Below, in pieces: positions 1 through 7,340 of a DNA stretch of 9,084 nucleotides. Source of the stretch: Desulfococcus sp. Lineage in GTDB: Bacteria; Desulfobacterota; Desulfobacteria; Desulfobacterales; Desulfosalsimonadaceae. The stretch is taken from assembly GCA_024641805.1 (NCBI GenBank), contig JAHECJ010000042.1:1-9084 (forward strand). Direction: 5' to 3'. Position 1 is the first letter of the stretch. Every line of letters starts with the position of its first letter. The notes under the pieces were generated by a model, which saw nothing but the letters and a program-made list of their open reading frames with translations, had not been told where the DNA came from and made no database searches. A program made the position numbers and the translations under genes.

Positions 1-755
1 AGTAATACGACTAACGGTGTAATTTCGTCAGGCGTGCCCATACGTTTCATAGGCGTTCGTTCCCTTATCCGTTCCCGCATTTTCTGGTCATGCAGATTTA
101 CGGCTTCTGTCGCAATAAATCCCGGCAAAACCGCGTTGACGGTGATGCCATGTTTGGCCCCTTCAAGGGCAAGGGATTTTGTCAGGCCGATCATGCCGGC
201 TTTAGAAGCGCCATAACCCGGCTGGGCAAAGGCGCCGCTTAAGCCGACAAATGAGGAAATATTGATGATCCTGCCCCACTTTCTTTGTTTCATGTGGGGC
301 CAGACAGCGTGAATGCAGTTAAAGGCCCCGGTCAAATTGACATTCAAATCCCGCTCAAACATCTTTAAGGACTGGTGTTCCATGGCGGCCATGTTGTCCA
401 TGACACCGGCATTGTTCACCAGGATATCGACTTCGCCAAGATTATCGGAAATTTCCGCGACAATGCTATGAACTTGATCCGGATCGGTTACATCCATTTT
501 CAGAGCCAAACTTTTACGACCCGTTTTTTCTATTTCCCGGGACGTTGAAACCGTTCGAACATTATCGCTTCCGGCAAAGTGGGCTGCGAGAAGACTGTAT
601 TGAGCCAGCTTTTCTTTATCGGTTTCTTCTGATTCAACCAACAGATCCGTGACCGCGACATCGGCGCCGGCAGCCCCAAGGGCCAGGGCGATGGCTCGCC
701 CAAGCCCTCTGGATGCGCCTGTCACCAGGGCTGTTTTTCCGGATAATAACATCAT
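1..755 (-). CDS. Short-chain dehydrogenase/reductase (SDR), 3' end cut by window edge
   Basis: Translating the minus strand from 755 gives 251 residues with no stop before the window edge, so the C-terminus is missing (probably a few tens of residues or fewer, judged from usual SDR length). It is a classical SDR: cofactor motif TGASRGLG at residues 12-19, Asp37 at the end of strand beta2 (which usually favours NAD over NADP), NNAG at 114-117, catalytic Ser168, Tyr181 and Lys185 (YGASK), and a PG motif at 211-212. About 30 extra residues follow beta2 (roughly 39-72). Two ATGs are adjacent (755 and 752); the Shine-Dalgarno at 761-767 lies 5 or 8 bases upstream, so either may be used. It is the last visible gene of the operon, 46 bases after the reductase. 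By context it may oxidise a 3-hydroxyacyl-CoA, as BadH does in cyclohexanecarboxylate breakdown; this is inference, since SDR sequence rarely fixes the substrate. Confidence 0.93.
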   Translation of the reverse strand, partial: MMLLSGKTALVTGASRGLGRAIALALGAAGADVAVTDLLVESEETDKEKLAQYSLLAAHFAGSDNVRTVSTSREIEKTGRKSLALKMDVTDPDQVHSIVAEISDNLGEVDILVNNAGVMDNMAAMEHQSLKMFERDLNVNLTGAFNCIHAVWPHMKQRKWGRIINISSFVGLSGAFAQPGYGASKAGMIGLTKSLALEGAKHGITVNAVLPGFIATEAVNLHDQKMRERIRERTPMKRMGTPDEITPLVVL

Positions 756-760
756 GTTTT

Positions 761-767
761 TCCCTTC
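761..767 (-). promoter_or_regulatory. Ribosome binding site of the SDR gene
   Basis: The minus strand reads GAAGGGA here. It sits 5 bases before the ATG at 755 and 8 before the ATG at 752. The second spacing is nearer the usual optimum, so the protein may lack the first Met. Confidence 0.55.
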
Positions 768-801
768 AACATTGCTAAAAGTCGTCACCTGATTCAGCTT
801 T

Positions 802-2160
802 TTATCTTTTTGTTCGTCCCCTAAGCGCCCGCCAGCTTTTTTCGAGAATGCCGATTTCCTTTTTCCACCAGGGCCTTTCAAGCGCCGGCATACCAGCCCG
901 GATCATCCCTTCAGGGATAATGCTTTCATGTTTTTGCCAGGGACCGATTTTATATTCATCCATTGTATATTCCCGGCCAAGGTTCGGGTTATCCGGGCAG
1001 GCAGGCACCAGGCCGCTCAAACAGCGCATCAAACAGGTATTGCAACGTTTGCATCGTACGATTTCTTTTTCGCGACCCTGCATCAGTTTATTGGTATATT
1101 CCGGGTCGATAAACAACTGACGTCCCAAAGCCTGGATATCGTACTTTCCTGCGGCGATGTTTTCCTCAATCTTAACCGGATTATGCTGGGAGGCGACAAT
1201 AACAGGAATTTTTAAAGCTTTTTTAAACGCCTCGCCATGTTCCGGAATATGTTTTGAGCGGTCCATGTCCGTGATCAGATGCCCGCCTTCCTCATACCCA
1301 GCGCCATCGGAAAGGCTTATATAATCTGCGCCTCTTGCTTCAAGATCTTTAGCCACATCGATCATCTCTTCTTCAGTTAATCCGCCTTCCATGTGTTCCT
1401 CAGCGCTGATGCGCACGCCTAAGGTCACACCCGGGCAAGCGTAACGAATCTGCTCCATGACCTCGCTTAAGAACCGCTTGCGGTTGCGCCATTCACCGCC
1501 ATACATGTCCGTCCGCTTATTTGACAGGGGAGAAAGGAACTCATGCTCTAAGTAACCGTGGGGGGCATGGATTTCAATCACGTCAAAACCGGCAATTACA
1601 GCCAGCTGGCAGCTACCGGCAAATTCTTTTTGTTGGTGGTGGATTTCATCGATGGGCATTTCCCGGGTCATTTGTCCGACCATGAAACTGCGCGGATGCT
1701 CTGTAAATCTCCATGCGTCCACTACATGATCACAAGCTTTGTCTGCTGCAATTTCATACGGCAAACCGCCAGTAGGCGCTGGCGCCAGTTCTTCGTGGTC
1801 ATAGGAATGACCCTGCCTGCCGAATCCAATGGTCATCTGGGCGGCAGCCTTTGCGCCGAAATAATGAATCCGGTCTGTCAACATCCCCAGCCCTTGAAGA
1901 TGGCCCTGGTGAAAACAATAGAGATTCCGGCCCCATACGAATTTAGCGGCAAGCCGGGTTCCCATGATGGCGCCTGTGCTCACCAATCCTGCGCCGCCCT
2001 TGGCCCGGGCTGCGAAATAAGAGAGCATCTGCTCTGTGGCTTCCCCATTATGGCCAGACATGGTTTCGTTCATAGGCGCGAGCGCAATCCGATTTTTTAG
2101 TTCAACAGGACCGATTTTGACGGGACTCAAAATATGCTCAAACTTGGTTTGCTTTGTCAT
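802..2160 (-). CDS. Old-yellow-enzyme family flavin oxidoreductase with a [4Fe-4S] motif, lacking the C-terminal pyridine-nucleotide module
   Basis: A 452-residue protein. Residues about 7-360 form an FMN-binding TIM barrel of the NADH:flavin oxidoreductase/OYE family: LKNRIALAPM at 21-30, Gln108, and a YqjM-like active-site stretch from Ile197 with His198, His201, Tyr203 and FLSP (208-211), followed by YGG and NR. The cysteines Cys370, Cys373, Cys376 and Cys388 (C-x2-C-x2-C-x11-C) match the [4Fe-4S] ligand pattern of trimethylamine dehydrogenase and 2,4-dienoyl-CoA reductase; Cys380 is an additional cysteine. Those enzymes are about 650-730 residues and continue into an FAD/NAD(P) module. 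This one stops about 60 residues after the cluster, so electrons must come from a partner. The start has an AAGGAGG site 5 bases upstream, and the gene follows the amidohydrolase by 17 bases. It probably reduces or isomerises a conjugated C=C in an acyl-CoA or cyclic enone. The substrate is unknown; dienoyl-CoA and dihydronaphthoyl-CoA-type reductases are relatives to compare. Confidence 0.9.
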   Translation of the reverse strand: MTKQTKFEHILSPVKIGPVELKNRIALAPMNETMSGHNGEATEQMLSYFAARAKGGAGLVSTGAIMGTRLAAKFVWGRNLYCFHQGHLQGLGMLTDRIHYFGAKAAAQMTIGFGRQGHSYDHEELAPAPTGGLPYEIAADKACDHVVDAWRFTEHPRSFMVGQMTREMPIDEIHHQQKEFAGSCQLAVIAGFDVIEIHAPHGYLEHEFLSPLSNKRTDMYGGEWRNRKRFLSEVMEQIRYACPGVTLGVRISAEEHMEGGLTEEEMIDVAKDLEARGADYISLSDGAGYEEGGHLITDMDRSKHIPEHGEAFKKALKIPVIVASQHNPVKIEENIAAGKYDIQALGRQLFIDPEYTNKLMQGREKEIVRCKRCNTCLMRCLSGLVPACPDNPNLGREYTMDEYKIGPWQKHESIIPEGMIRAGMPALERPWWKKEIGILEKSWRALRGRTKR

Positions 2161-2177
2161 GACTTCCTCCTTGGTTA

Positions 2178-3188
2178 TTAGAGTTTCATTCTTCGTTTGG
2201 TGATGTCTACACCCAGTAATTTGGCAAGGTTGCCGCCGAAAATCTTTTTCCGATCCTCATCGGTAATTGCTGGAAAACCATAGCTTTTCTGCATATCCCC
2301 GGGAATCTGAAAATCTCTTAATCCCATGACTGCGCTGCGGATCTGTGCACCATAGCCCGCATAATCGGTCCCCCATATGATTTTGTCCGGCCCCACCCAG
2401 CGCAGGGCCTCACCGATAATCTTGGCGAATTTTCTGGGTGCGCCGACAGCCCATGGCACGAGCAGGCTCAGGCACACATAAACATTGGGATGCTGCATGG
2501 CGATCATGTTGAGATCGTCACAGTAGGGATATCCCATATGAAAAGCGTTAATCTTCAGGTCCGGAAAATCCCTCGCCACGTCATCTAAATAAACCGGCAA
2601 TGCATACTTGCTTTTTCCGGGCGGCACCCAGGAAAACCCGGTATGGATATCAAGCACTATCCCCAATTCCTCGGCTTTTTTATAGAACGGCCAGATATCC
2701 GGATCATTGATGTAGGTGTCTTCGGGCGGATAAAATTTGAAAATTTTGGCGCCTTTTTCCTTGACCCAGTATTCCAGCTCCCAAATGGTATTTTTCACTC
2801 CCTTGTATTTGATGGGGGAGATGTTGGGCTGGTACATGAACCTGTCCGGGTTGGATTCCACGATCTTTGCCATCTCTCCGTTGGTACACCAACGGCTGGT
2901 ATATCCGGTGGTATCCATCATTGATTCCGGCAGCAGGCAGGCGATATCTACACCATATTTATCCATGGCTCTGAGCAGGGAATTTGGATCCGTATTTTTT
3001 ATCATCTCCCACTCTTCCATGCCTTCATAGGCCTCAGGAGGCATACCGGTTAACAGGGGGCGGTGTATAGCGTCGATGGCCCGCCACCACATCTGAACCC
3101 CGGGGAAATGGTTGACCAGCTCCATGTTCCCGATCAGATGGGGTTCTGGGTCGATTTTAAAATAGTCGTCTTTTTTAAATTCACTCAT
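2178..3188 (-). CDS. Amidohydrolase-2 family metal-dependent hydrolase or decarboxylase
   Basis: A 336-residue protein with the beta/alpha-barrel layout of the amidohydrolase-2 (ACMSD-like, COG2159) family. Probable metal and catalytic residues are Asp13-Pro-Glu15-Pro-His17 near the N-terminus, His182 (DIHTG), His217 (FHMG) and Asp275 (WGTDY), followed by the usual C-terminal segment IFGGNLAKLLGV (317-328). The first metal motif is D-x-E-x-H rather than the HxH of ACMSD. Family members decarboxylate, hydrolyse C-C bonds or hydrate ring compounds, so the family alone does not settle the reaction. Between an acyl-CoA ligase and a reductase, it could hydrolytically open a cyclic ketone or decarboxylate an intermediate; this is inference. 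The start has AAGGAGG 4 bases upstream, and the gene follows the ligase by 46 bases. No signal peptide is seen, so it is cytoplasmic. Confidence 0.88.
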   Translation of the reverse strand: MSEFKKDDYFKIDPEPHLIGNMELVNHFPGVQMWWRAIDAIHRPLLTGMPPEAYEGMEEWEMIKNTDPNSLLRAMDKYGVDIACLLPESMMDTTGYTSRWCTNGEMAKIVESNPDRFMYQPNISPIKYKGVKNTIWELEYWVKEKGAKIFKFYPPEDTYINDPDIWPFYKKAEELGIVLDIHTGFSWVPPGKSKYALPVYLDDVARDFPDLKINAFHMGYPYCDDLNMIAMQHPNVYVCLSLLVPWAVGAPRKFAKIIGEALRWVGPDKIIWGTDYAGYGAQIRSAVMGLRDFQIPGDMQKSYGFPAITDEDRKKIFGGNLAKLLGVDITKRRMKL

Positions 3189-3234
3189 AATGCCTCCTTA
3201 GTTATTTTTGAGAAATGAGTCTTGATTAGATCAA

Positions 3235-4782
3235 TCAACCTATTGAGCGTTCATGTCCCTCCCAAAACTTCTTTTTGATATCCTTGCGAAGAATTTTTCC
3301 GATGGGGGTAGTCGGGATTGATTCCCAGAATTCAATTGCTTTGGGGCATTTGTATCCACCCAGTTTTCTTTTGCAAAAAAGGATGAGTTCATCTTCTGTC
3401 ACCAACTGGTCAGGTTTTAGTACCACCACAGCCTGGACACGTTCCCCCCATTTTTTATCTGGCGCCGACACCACTGCTGCCATGGAAACAGCGGGATGCT
3501 CATAAAGAACCTCTTCAACTTCCTTGGGATAGACGTTTTCACCGCCGGTGACGATCATGTCGGCTTTGCGGTCAATGAGATAAAGATAACCCTCTTCATC
3601 CATATACCCCATGTCTCCGGAATGATACCAGCCGCCCCGCAATGATTTTTTCGTCAGTTCAGGATTTTTCCAGTACCCCATCATGACATGCTTGCCCCGG
3701 ACAACGATCTCTCCTGTTTCACCTGTTTTCATCGGTTGGTCATGTTCATCAAAAATTTGTACTTCCGCGCAGTAAGAGGGTTTTCCTGCACTTGTCAGCA
3801 GCTTTGATTTTTCTCCTTCAAGAAAATGATCCCATTCTGGCAACTGTGTGACGCCCAAGGCTTCGGTCATGCCATATCCTTGTGAGAATTTATTCCCGAA
3901 TTTTTGGATGCACTGCTTTAACAACTTGGGCGGAAACGGACTGCCAGCATAAGTAATGGAGCGGAGGCTGGATAGATCATATGCATCCACATTGGCAAAC
4001 TGGAGAAGCCATCCATAAACCGTAGGCACGGCATTGATATGGGTACATTTTTCATCCGCAATGAGTTTTAAGATGCCATTTAAATCCGGTTTCCGGTTGA
4101 TCGCCACTTTCCCGCCGACCATGAGAACTGACAGCGCCGGCCAAAAAGATACATGAAAAAGAGGCAAAACAAAGCAGGTGGCGTCATCATGCGTAAACCC
4201 CACGGCAATGGTCGCAGATAAAACGGCTGTCATGAGGTTGCGGTGGGACATCATGACCCCTTTGGGAAGACCTGTGGTTCCTCCTGTGTACATGAGAACC
4301 GCCAGATCATTCTCATCTATTTCTAAATTGGGTTCATTTTCTGATGCAACGGCTATCATCACTTCATAATCAATAAATCCAGGGGAATTATTATCAAACG
4401 CAATCCATGCATGGATGGACTGAAGGTGTTTGCGCATCTTTTGTGATCGTTCTTCATATCCATCGCCCGCCAAAAAACTGGAAGCTTCACTGTCTTTAAT
4501 GATATGGATGAGTTCCTCATCTGACAGCCTGAAGTTGAGCGGGGTAACGCTCATGCCCAGCTTAGCCGCAGCAAAATAGGTCTCGATATATTTGTGGGTA
4601 TTTTCCGCAAGCACCGCGACCCGGTCACCTTTTTTAAAGCCCATTTTGTAAAGCGCGTTTGCAAGACGATTGACACGATTGTTTAATTGTTTATAGGTCA
4701 GCCGGATATTTTCAAAAACAACGGCTTCCTTATCTGGAAAATAAAGCGCGCTCTTTCTGGGAATGTCGCCTAAAGTGTACAT
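3235..4782 (-). CDS. AMP-forming acyl-CoA synthetase (ligase)
   Basis: A 515-residue ANL-superfamily enzyme, full length for the family. It activates a carboxylic acid with ATP and CoA through an acyl-adenylate. Visible core motifs are the phosphate loop YTGGTTGLPKG at 165-175, GYGMTE at 302-307, Asp390 in YHSGD, the hinge region DRKAD at 404-408 followed by GGENVYP (413-419), and the C-terminal catalytic lysine Lys496 in PIGKILRK. It resembles medium-chain and cyclic or aromatic acid ligases more than very-long-chain ones, but the substrate pocket cannot be read by eye. The ATG at 4782 has GAGGAG 5 bases upstream. It lies 63 bases after the acyl-CoA dehydrogenase and is the likely entry step of the pathway, which suggests the growth substrate, or a pathway product, is a free acid. 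Confidence 0.95.
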   Translation of the reverse strand: MYTLGDIPRKSALYFPDKEAVVFENIRLTYKQLNNRVNRLANALYKMGFKKGDRVAVLAENTHKYIETYFAAAKLGMSVTPLNFRLSDEELIHIIKDSEASSFLAGDGYEERSQKMRKHLQSIHAWIAFDNNSPGFIDYEVMIAVASENEPNLEIDENDLAVLMYTGGTTGLPKGVMMSHRNLMTAVLSATIAVGFTHDDATCFVLPLFHVSFWPALSVLMVGGKVAINRKPDLNGILKLIADEKCTHINAVPTVYGWLLQFANVDAYDLSSLRSITYAGSPFPPKLLKQCIQKFGNKFSQGYGMTEALGVTQLPEWDHFLEGEKSKLLTSAGKPSYCAEVQIFDEHDQPMKTGETGEIVVRGKHVMMGYWKNPELTKKSLRGGWYHSGDMGYMDEEGYLYLIDRKADMIVTGGENVYPKEVEEVLYEHPAVSMAAVVSAPDKKWGERVQAVVVLKPDQLVTEDELILFCKRKLGGYKCPKAIEFWESIPTTPIGKILRKDIKKKFWEGHERSIG

Positions 4783-4845
4783 TTTTTCTCCTCATATAAA
4801 TGTAACAGCATTCAATTATTCGTATTTTTTAATTCGTAATTATTT

Positions 4846-6006
4846 TTACGCCCAGGACTTCGGATACCCCATAAACTGCATGATCATGTTTTTCGCCATC
4901 TCGTCGGATATGGGAGAAAACACCATTTGTTTATAATCCCTGAAGTGGCGCTGCATGTCATATTCCATGGTGTATCCCCAGCCGCCCATGATCTCCATCC
5001 CCCAGATGGCCGCTTTTTCTGATGCTTTTGCGGCAACAATTTTGGCCATGCAGGCTTCGATATGGTATGGTTTATTGTTATCGCACAGCCATGCGCACTT
5101 ATAGATCAGGTTCCGGGCGTTTTCGATTTCTATGGCGATATCAGCCAGGTAATGCTGCAGGCTTTGAAAACGGGAGATGGGGCCTCCGAAAGCGTTCCTC
5201 TGCTTGGCGTATTCAAAGGCCTCATTGAATGCAGCTTTGGCAACACCCAGGCTGAGCATGGAGGTGCCGATTCTTTCCGGATTCAGGGTCAAAAGGAGCT
5301 CGTACCAGCCGTTGTGAAGGGTTCCCACCAGATTTTCCTTGGGCACTTTGACATTGTCATAAAAGACTTCGTTGGTTCCAGCGGCATGACAACCAAGTTT
5401 CGGTATGAGCCGGGTCTTCACGCCATCGCTATTTCGTGGAACCAGAAAAATTGAAAGCCCCCTGGTTCTTTTGGCGTCCGGATTGGTGATGGCGATGGTG
5501 GTGATATAATCCGCTACATGGGCTGATGTGATAAATACTTTCTGGCCGTTTAGCAGAAAGTGATCTCCCCTATCTACAGCTGTTGTTTGAATGGCTCCCA
5601 GAATATCTGTTCCTCCGGCCGGTTCGGTGAGTCCAAGGGCGAACTTGAGTTCCCCCTTGGCAAGCTTTGGCAGGTATTTAGCTTTTTGCTCTGGTGTTCC
5701 TAAATTCAGGATAACGGATGCTCCTAACGTGGTAGCGCCCATGCCCAGCGCAACCGCCACAGACGCAGTTGCGATTTCTTCGGCAATGATCATGCTTTCG
5801 ATAACTCCCAATCCTTCACCGCCGTATGCCTCTGGCACGTGAGCCCCAAAGAATCCAATATCTGATATTTTTTTCCAAAGCTCATCTGGAACAAAATCGC
5901 AGTTCTCATCAATCCACCGAACGTATTCCGGAGTCAGTTCTTTTTTGCAGAAATTGTGGACCTCTTTCTGTATCATTTCCTGCTCTTTGGTAAATCCAAA
6001 ATCCAT
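4846..6006 (-). CDS. Acyl-CoA dehydrogenase with catalytic base at the isovaleryl-CoA dehydrogenase-type position
   Basis: A 386-residue FAD enzyme of standard length that inserts an alpha,beta double bond into an acyl-CoA and passes electrons to ETF. The N-terminal helical domain spans about 1-120. The FAD/substrate strand motif FALGLTEPAGGTD is at 122-134, FITSAHVAD at 158-166, the helix QRNAFGGPISRFQ at 269-281, and the C-terminal GWGYTMEYDMQRHFRD at 342-357. Where medium- and short-chain members carry the catalytic Glu (Y-E-G-T), this protein reads F-S-P-I (363-366), so that Glu is missing. Instead Glu244 in LNPER (241-245) sits where isovaleryl-CoA and long-chain dehydrogenases have theirs. 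AAGGAG (6014-6019) precedes the ATG by 7 bases, and the gap to the preceding gene is 14 bases. Branched, cyclic or bulky acyl-CoA substrates would fit, but this is inference. Confidence 0.95.
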   Translation of the reverse strand: MDFGFTKEQEMIQKEVHNFCKKELTPEYVRWIDENCDFVPDELWKKISDIGFFGAHVPEAYGGEGLGVIESMIIAEEIATASVAVALGMGATTLGASVILNLGTPEQKAKYLPKLAKGELKFALGLTEPAGGTDILGAIQTTAVDRGDHFLLNGQKVFITSAHVADYITTIAITNPDAKRTRGLSIFLVPRNSDGVKTRLIPKLGCHAAGTNEVFYDNVKVPKENLVGTLHNGWYELLLTLNPERIGTSMLSLGVAKAAFNEAFEYAKQRNAFGGPISRFQSLQHYLADIAIEIENARNLIYKCAWLCDNNKPYHIEACMAKIVAAKASEKAAIWGMEIMGGWGYTMEYDMQRHFRDYKQMVFSPISDEMAKNMIMQFMGYPKSWA

Positions 6007-6020
6007 GACTACTCTCCTTA

Positions 6021-7340
6021 TTATTTCTTCACATCGGATCGAATATTTTGCTGTTTCTGCTGTTGCGTCAGCTTGTCGGGGCTGGCCCTGAACTGATCCA
6101 TCACCGCCTGGATATCAGGGGAATAGGTCAGCCACTGGATTCCGTTTCGTTCCACCGCAAGCGCTGTTTCCATATCGCAGCCGTCAGCGGACCGGGCCAT
6201 GACTTCCTTGCCCATGCGAAGGGCAATGGGTTTTTTGGCGGCAATATTTTTAACCACTTTCTCAAATTCGGATTCGAAGTCCTCATCCTTAAACACTCTT
6301 GTCAACAGACCCATGTCGTACATTTCTTTTGCGGTATAATCTTTCCGGCCGCTGAAGATGATTTCCCGGGCCCTGAATATGGGCATGCTGCGAGGCAATC
6401 GGGCAGTGCCCCCCCACCCCGGCAGAATACCCATATTGATCTCTGTGGTGCCCATCTTGGCAGATTCCCTGGCGTAGATAAGATCACACGCCAGGGCGAT
6501 TTCAAGACCGCCGGCCAGGCAGTGCCCGTTGATTTTGCAGATCACGACTTTTTCACAGCTTGTGATGGCGCGCTGCACATCCAGCCCTTCATGGGAAAGC
6601 CAGTTGAGGCTGTTCTGGTGTTCGGCCAATGACGGAAAAATTTCCAGATCGCCGCCGGTGCAGAATGCTTTTCCCCCGGCTCCTGCCAGTACCACCACCC
6701 CGATGGATGGCTCGTTTCTGACCCGACGGAAGGCGTCAATGAGTTCCGCGGCCATCTGCCGGTTGATGGCGTTGTATTTGTCCGGCCGATTTAATGTGAT
6801 GGTGCATTCTCCGCCACAAATTCCGCCGATCTCATATAAAATCGTCTGATAATTTTCCGGACTCATGCCTTTTTCCGGTTCTGCCGCCACAGCTGTGTCA
6901 TCCCCTTGATCCGGGGAGGCCAGGCGCAATGATTCGTCCGCCGGTTGAAAAACGGGAAGAGAGCATTCCGGAGAAACCTCCTCAAACACCACCTCAACGT
7001 TCATGCCGATCTTTATGTCATCCTGGTTGCAGTTCACGATCCGGGTAGTCATGCGGATGCCCTCTTCCAGGTCCACCATGGCAATGACATAGGGCAGGTC
7101 GCCCATGAATTTAGGTTCCACCATGTCCAGCATGGCCGTATATGTATAAACAACTGCCTTGCCCGAAGATTCGATCCAGGTTAAGTTTTCAGACCAGCAT
7201 TTCGGGCAGACTTTTTTCGGGAAGAAAATATTCGCATTACAGTCTTTGCAATGCTGAACCAATAATTTGCCCTGCTTGGTTGCTTTCCAGAATTCCTTAG
7301 TCCAGGGTTGGATGACGGGTATCGGTTTTTGCATTTCCAT
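6021..7340 (-). CDS. DUF35 (zinc ribbon + OB fold) fused to a crotonase-type enoyl-CoA hydratase
   Basis: A 439-residue fusion. Residues about 10-130 are a DUF35 acyl-CoA-associated domain: a rubredoxin-like zinc ribbon with Cys31, Cys34, Cys45 and Cys48, then an OB fold. A polar linker (about 131-163, rich in Asp, Glu, Ala and Pro) leads to a full crotonase domain (about 165-439). This has the oxyanion-hole segment AFCTGGDL (225-232) and AGGLE (276-280), Glu280 and Glu300 aligning with the two catalytic glutamates of enoyl-CoA hydratase, and GILPGWGGTARL at 304-315. It should therefore hydrate a 2-enoyl-CoA. DUF35 proteins often partner thiolase-fold enzymes (ChsH2 with Ltp2, BbsA with BbsB), and the thiolase-fold gene is immediately upstream with a 1-base stop/start overlap (TAATG), so a joint complex is likely. 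An open frame continues upstream to 7604 but lies inside the thiolase-fold gene. The start at 7340 is supported by a strong ribosome site and by loss of domain similarity before it; the ATG at 7334 is a weaker alternative. Confidence 0.93.
   Translation of the reverse strand: MEMQKPIPVIQPWTKEFWKATKQGKLLVQHCKDCNANIFFPKKVCPKCWSENLTWIESSGKAVVYTYTAMLDMVEPKFMGDLPYVIAMVDLEEGIRMTTRIVNCNQDDIKIGMNVEVVFEEVSPECSLPVFQPADESLRLASPDQGDDTAVAAEPEKGMSPENYQTILYEIGGICGGECTITLNRPDKYNAINRQMAAELIDAFRRVRNEPSIGVVVLAGAGGKAFCTGGDLEIFPSLAEHQNSLNWLSHEGLDVQRAITSCEKVVICKINGHCLAGGLEIALACDLIYARESAKMGTTEINMGILPGWGGTARLPRSMPIFRAREIIFSGRKDYTAKEMYDMGLLTRVFKDEDFESEFEKVVKNIAAKKPIALRMGKEVMARSADGCDMETALAVERNGIQWLTYSPDIQAVMDQFRASPDKLTQQQKQQNIRSDVKK

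Noticed and set aside
1558..2100. A 180-codon open frame on the plus strand, antisense to the old-yellow enzyme
   Set aside because: It sits entirely over the conserved FMN barrel and shows no domain.
3222..3238. Inverted repeat TTGATT-N5-AATCAA overlapping the ligase stop codon, as a terminator
   Set aside because: The stem is only 6 weak base pairs and no T run follows in the direction of transcription; the amidohydrolase ribosome site comes soon after.
4800..4845. AT-rich gap with two copies of ATTCGTA between dehydrogenase and ligase genes, as an internal promoter or terminator
   Set aside because: No GC-rich stem and no convincing pair of promoter hexamers; the short direct repeat is expected by chance in such AT-rich sequence.
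6048..6632. A 194-codon open frame on the plus strand, antisense to the hydratase domain
   Set aside because: It lies wholly inside a strongly conserved crotonase domain and its translation shows no recognisable fold; it is a by-product of codon bias.
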